64,000 nt of DNA from Adiantum capillus-veneris (taxonomy: Eukaryota > Streptophyta > Polypodiopsida > Polypodiales > Pteridaceae). The translations under genes and the position numbers were made by a program. Under the pieces are notes generated by a model. That model was not told the origin of the DNA, ran no database searches, and saw nothing but the letters and a program-made list of their open reading frames with translations. Positions 59,660-64,000 of this stretch are shown one piece after another; positions within the stretch are counted from its first letter, which is position 1, and each line of letters starts with the position of its first letter. The stretch lies in NCBI GenBank assembly GCA_014529385.2, contig CM043963.1:6559001-6623000 (forward strand), read 5' to 3'.

Positions 59660-61690
59660 GCGTTCTTTTGCTACATGCATTCTTTGCAATAGGCCATTAG
59701 TTAATGATAGATTGTATTTTTGAAGACGACGTCCACTAATCTAGTTTTCCATAACCTCTCCATCTAGGGTAGCTAGTTTTATAGCCCCACTAGGCAGAAC
59801 ATTCTCAATGACAAAGGGACTATGCTCCTTCTTTTTGAATTTAGTAAAGTGTCGTTTCAAGGAGTAAACAAGTACCAGATCCCCTTGTTTGAATACCTTT
59901 GTTAACAAATGTGAGGAAAAGATTTGGTTTTGTTTTCTTTTTTGCACATAAATATGGGCTCTAGCCTCTAGTCTTTGTTCACCTAGTTGCTCTAAGTCCT
60001 CTAATTGTTCTGACAACTCATGGCCTTTCCATTGCAATTTTTACGCAACTGTAAGAGGGGGTAACAAGAATTCCAGGGATAATATTGCATCTAGTCCATA
60101 GACTAAGTAAAAGGAGTTGCGATCATGTTGTTTTGAATGAAACACTATAGGCCCATAAGGTTAAATGAAGATGCTTTTCCCAATTAGTTCTTTGCATACA
60201 ACAATCTTGGTAAGCACGAAGCTCAGGATCTTGTTTGTATGTTTGGCTTGACCATTTTCTTGAGGATAATAGGATGAAAATTTGTTACGGATCACCATAA
60301 ACTCTTTCAACAAGTGTTCTATCACCTCATTGAGAAAATGTGTTTCTTGATCACTTATCAACTCAATAGGAAGTCTGTACTACGTGAATAAGAATGCTGT
60401 AGTGGTTCAAGCTATCATTGTTCCTAGTGGCTCTTGCCTCCTCAAACCATTTGGTCAAGTAATTCATGGCCAAACAATAATATATTGTTCTTGAGTCTTA
60501 TATGTTGGTGGTTGTATTGGACTAACAAAGTCTATTTCCCACTTAGCAAATGTGTGTGGTGGTTGTATTGGACCGACAAAGTCTATTTTCCACTTAGCAA
60601 ATGCATATGCTCCCATCATAGGTTGCAATGGAATATTGTCAATTCTTACTGGCTTCTTTTCTCATTGATATGAATCATATCATCGAACAAATTCTTTGCA
60701 TCAACAAATAGAGCTGGCCACCAAATACCAGCCATCAATATAGCTCTAGCTATAGTTTCATGAGTTAAATGACCTCCTACTAGACCTACGTGTGTTTTTT
60801 CCAAAGATAGGTAGGTGTTCATCCTCATTGGCACATAGTATGAGTTGTTGGCCTAGTCTTAGTTGTTGGCATTTTCCTGGTTGATAGAGTTGTCTTCAAA
60901 TCATCACCTAGTTGGTTGCTTCTATCTGTATCTCTATTTCTCTCTATCTTCTCTTACTCATATCCTGAGGGAATGTCCTATTGGTCAAATATTCTACCAG
61001 ATATCTACTCCATTGTGGTGTTGCAGAGAGTCGGAATAACATGGCATGAGGTATGGTAGCCTTTTTCCTTATACTAAGAACAATTACTCACATAATCATA
61101 AATGTCTTTCCTCATCGTAGACAAATAGACCCCTAGTCGTGTTAATCGTCGTAAGGTTTGGTCTTCCACAAAGTGGAGTCCTACTACCATCAGATGATCT
61201 TGACTCAAATAATTTGCATGCTCCTCAGGGCCAATGCACAACAGTAGAGTTCCATCCTTGTTCCTCTAATACATTCTTCCAGTCAGCAATTGATATAAGG
61301 TCGATTGCTCAATCAATAATGGTGTAATAGGAAGTGGTATATGTGAATCTACTTGAGCTATATTCATTAGATGTATTAGGTCCTCTGACCATCTAGGAAC
61401 CATCTCCATGGAGAACAGATAAGCATCTAGCAAATTACCATCTACCCCTTTCGGTGCTTCCCCTGAAGTGATCCTTGTCAAATGATCGGCTCTTTGGTGT
61501 GTGGTCCCTTCTTTACTATCACTGTAAAGTCAAACTTGAGTAGGATGATAAACCATCTTGATATTATTCATGTATTGCATGTCTTGTTCTCCAAATAGAG
61601 TAAGTCTTGGTGGTCTACGAAAAAGACAAACTTGTTAGCTAACAAGTAGTGTTGAAATTTGAAGATAAATTTTTCCAAAAAGTTACTTTT
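59660..61690 (-). pseudogene. Gypsy F RNase H end and integrase, decayed
   Basis: The RNase H C-terminal part is at about 61490-61683 (KFQHYLLANKFVFFVDHQDL, later LTRITSGEAPKG). A zinc-domain remnant at 60646-60834 (HVGLVGGHLTHETIARAI) lacks its cysteines. The integrase core start (AKWEIDFVSPIQPP) appears twice in tandem at 60507-60608. The second Asp is present in ISDQETHFLNEVIEH (near 60350), but the Glu position is Lys in PQENGQAKHTNK. The C-terminal domain is at 59741-60037 (FKQGDLVLVYSLKR, then GAIKLATLDGEVMEN) and continues to ISGRRLQKYNLSLTNGLLQR. RT and the N-terminal half of RNase H are absent. Confidence 0.85.
60507..60608 (-). repeat. 51-bp in-frame tandem duplication within integrase
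   Basis: GGTGGTTGTATTGGAC at 60507 and again at 60558. The period is 51 bp, exactly 17 codons. On the minus strand the duplicated unit encodes FAKWKIDFVGPIQPPHT and FAKWEIDFVSPIQPPTY, so the segment with the first catalytic Asp of integrase is doubled without breaking the frame. Confidence 0.9.
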
Positions 61691-62318
61691 TGCAACTTTT
61701 GCTTTGCAGATTGATTTTCCCAAATGTTTTAGATCTTATCCATGCTTTGGTTTCAATGCTTAGCCAAAATTGACTTTGAGTTTTTCCAATTTCTTCTCAA
61801 ATAACAATTTTTACCAAATTTGAGTCCAACCAGGTTTTTTAATGATCCAAATTGTACCAACATCGCTAAGGAGGGTCAAACCAAATTGGTTAATCACCTT
61901 GCAAGTTTAGTTTTCAAAATTTACCCAAAATAGCTCCACTTTATCTTCGACAATTTTACCCCTCAACAATTTTTGATGTTTTTCAATGAACCTCAAATTA
62001 GATACAATCCTTAATGGTTTCTACTTACCCTACTCCTACTAGATATGAAAAAGAATGCATTATTGTGGAAAAATCAACTTTCAATACCATGTCTTTAATA
62101 TCTACTTAGGTGGTATCCTTTCCAACTAATCACTAGTCTCAAGGATCCTTCACCCAATTCTATCTATTAAACTAATGCTACGAAGGTCCTCACCAAGTAT
62201 CCCTCAAATACCTCTCAGTAGTGATAAAGTCAAAAGTATTTTACTCTAGTCAAAACTAGAGAAAGTAATGGAATTTTTAGCAAATACTTTGGGTTTTTCT
62301 CTAATCTAGGATGCATTG
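61691..62318. other. Non-coding leader or deletion-scarred region of gypsy F
   Basis: Between the primer site and the truncated RNase H. No gag, protease or RT motif was found on either strand. About 3 kb of the expected coding sequence is missing here. Confidence 0.5.
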
Positions 62319-62336
62319 TCCTTGACAATGGTGTCA
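62319..62336 (-). other. Primer binding site of gypsy F, mutated
   Basis: The minus strand reads TGACACCATTGTCAAGGA, which fits TGGCGCCGTTGTCGGGGA with only G-to-A changes. It lies three bases from the LTR at 62340. Confidence 0.65.
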
Positions 62337-62339
62337 AAA

Positions 62340-63331
62340 TGTCAGCCAACTACCAAGCCTCACCATATTGATACTAACAAATCGAGAACCACAGAGAAAA
62401 GATGTCAATCAGTGGGACGTAGATGACCCGACTAGTGCATGGAGGCTACAAGAGATATCTAATCTCTCAGAAAACCCAAGTCTAGTGTGCTATCACCTAG
62501 ATCGGTCTCAGGTGTGTGTCAAACACCAAAAGCTAACCTTCGTACTGCAAGCCTAATACAACAAATTTGTATAGCTATAGTACTCCAAATGCAATAAAAC
62601 TTGCTAGCTAGAATGTGCAGACCATTCTCAACAACCTCGTGTTAAAAAGTCATTTTTTCCACTTGGACAAAAATGCGCTAAAGATAAATAGTCTATTTTG
62701 GGCAGGTCAGTTTTGGCCTCCAAAGCACTTTATAGCTTCCTTAGGGTATGATCTATCTATTCCTATGGTTGAAAACCAGTTTGGATGTGTGTATGGTGCA
62801 TAAGGAATGAAACAACTCGTAGATGGACACGATTAAAACCACAACTTAATTCCGAGAAACTTAAGTAAAACGAAAGAGCTTTCAACTGTGAAGCACACTG
62901 GTATGCTTGGAATTGTAATGCAACACCACACGAGGGAGACACAAAGAGATGAAACAATAGAGAGCTCACATTACAATACAACAATGTCCACTCACTCTCA
63001 TTATCCAAAAATTAGGTCAAATGTTTCAAAAAATATATTTTATACCTTAGTCAAGGTTTAATAAATGGATCACTAGCTAATTTCACTCAGTAATGAGGCT
63101 AGAAAATGCAAATAATCAAAACTCTAGAAGCCCATGGCCCCTTTACACTCTTGGACAATCAATTGTGATACAACATGTTTGGAGTTTTACGGGATTTCAA
63201 ATCAAAGAATAAGGTTTTGATACAATAAGGCGGGATGAAAATGATGTCGATGTTCCTTTGATGTTCCTGTTAGTAGGTGAGCAGCTAAGATGAAAATGAT
63301 GGTGATGTTCCTATTAGTTAAGTAGCTAATA
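62340..63331 (-). repeat. 5' LTR of gypsy F
   Basis: About 0.99 kb. It aligns with 53703-54595 plus about 48386-48467, with the copia C insertion point unoccupied at about 62418-62423 (GGGACGTAGATGACCC). On the minus strand it starts TATTAGCTACTTAAC and ends next to the primer site with TGGCTGACA. Confidence 0.85.
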
Positions 63332-63419
63332 GAGGTTGTCTCTGTTGACACACATGACCTTAGATGGCTTTCACGTTGCTCTTTCCTACCTTTTGAACTC
63401 CATTAAACTCCACCTACAT

Positions 63420-63707
63420 GGGTGAAAGCATGTTAACCTGTCGCACTTTTTGTGCTAGTTAGCAGTTTCAAGTTAGCACATCTTCAAAAAGTTGGGCGTC
63501 CGGTGAATTTTTTACAAATAATATCAAAATTTGTCGGAGGTTGTACATTTGGACTCCTTGTTTCAAGTGCTTTCTATTGATATATCATATGTCATAGATC
63601 TTGGAGATGTAGCCCAAGTTATTGTACTAGTTAGCATATGTCAAAATTGTGCTAGTTAGCATTGTCCGGGACATGAAAAAGCATGACAGGTTAACATGCT
63701 TTCACCC
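63420..63707 (-). mobile_element. 288-bp MITE, copy 2
   Basis: Same element as 11027-11314, same length, opposite strand. Its terminal inverted repeats are perfect over 23 bp (outer part GGGTGAAAGCATGTTAACCT). The 4-bp flank ACAT is at 63416-63419 and 63708-63711. It keeps the GCTAACTAGCAC-type subterminal motifs and the core CAACCTCCGACAAATTTTGAT. Because its ends are intact, it is the better reference copy. Confidence 0.9.
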
Positions 63708-63711
63708 ACAT

Positions 63712-64000
63712 TAGCTCTTTATTCACCAACACCCCTTTTCTCTCGACACCTTCTTTGCTCTCGAACTCGTTGTTCTCAATCAGTAGCACCCCTCTTAATT
63801 GTCTTGGCCACTACCTCCTTTCTACTATTCATGGCCCTACATTTTCCCTTCATGGCATGCCTCCCATAAGGTCATTATGGGTTGTCTTTCTCTATGCCAT
63901 GGTCTTATCTTCCTTTCCATGCCTTCTTCAACCCTATTTGTAGCACCTTGAGGTCATGCTCTCCTCCCATTGAGCGCTCCTCTCCTTCATGCACTTCAAG
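63712..64000. other. Unassigned right edge
   Basis: CT-rich plus strand with no recognisable coding region or repeat. The frame at 63755-63943 shows no family motifs. Confidence 0.4.

Larger units (their letters stand above)
48386..63331 (-). mobile_element. Gypsy element F with a nested copia in its 3' LTR
   Basis: The 5' LTR is 62340-63331. The 3' LTR is split by copia C into about 48386-48467 and 53703-54595. The two copies align over about 0.9 kb, and the primer site and polypurine tract fit a minus-strand element. The internal region (54596-62339) contains, in coding order, an RNase H end, integrase, retropepsin, a long non-coding stretch and a gag-like region. RT is missing. The 3' LTR's left end and its target duplication are uncertain because of a GA expansion near 48390-48412. 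Confidence 0.75.

Overview
This window looks like repeat-dominated nuclear DNA of a land plant with a large genome. A gymnosperm would fit the density of old, C-to-T decayed LTR retrotransposons and the near absence of host genes, but the sequence does not prove the taxon. I see no rRNA, tRNA or bacterial-type gene organisation. Almost everything that can be named is Ty1/copia or Ty3/gypsy DNA, plus non-autonomous derivatives and small inverted-repeat elements. Only one stretch (1169-1425) looks like a possible host exon.

Layout, left to right. 1-1005: 5' end of a minus-strand gypsy-type element (primer site, then LTR) leaving the window to the left. 1169-1425: exon-like open frame. 1426-5905: AT-rich, mostly unassigned. 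5911-10935: copia element A (minus) with LTRs, primer site, polypurine tract and 5-bp target duplication; its polyprotein is broken. 11027-11314: 288-bp inverted-repeat element (MITE). 11374-12245: gypsy integrase tail and 3' LTR start. 12291-12537: tandem duplication. 13775-14886: chromovirus integrase tail and chromodomain, split by a 462-bp inverted-repeat insert. 15856-18620: decayed gypsy PR-RT-RH-INT. 18624-18769: a second LTR plus primer site. 19479-20237: unrecognised minus-strand pseudogene with W-x-P-K motifs. 20243-25236: copia element B, same family as A, opposite strand.

27379-39019 is an 11.6-kb Tat/Ogre-type gypsy element (minus) with 2.34-kb LTRs, an extra ORF upstream of gag, gag, PR, RT, a decayed RNase H, a second plant-type RNase H and integrase. 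It abuts the gag-PR half of another minus-strand gypsy element (39020-47142, LTR from 47143), which itself carries a 1.17-kb deletion-derivative retrotransposon (44181-45349, perfect 5-bp target duplication). 48468-53702 is a young copia element C whose 1,449-codon polyprotein has one internal TAG. C sits inside the 3' LTR of another minus-strand gypsy element (about 48386-63331); the empty site is preserved in that element's other LTR at 62403-62470. This host element has RH, INT and then a retropepsin in one reading frame, an unusual order. A second 288-bp MITE lies at 63420-63707.

The genes do not form an operon or pathway. They are successive layers of retrotransposition. The youngest layer (C) is nearly intact; in the older ones Trp codons and catalytic residues are lost mainly by G-to-A/C-to-T changes, as expected for methylated, silenced plant repeats.
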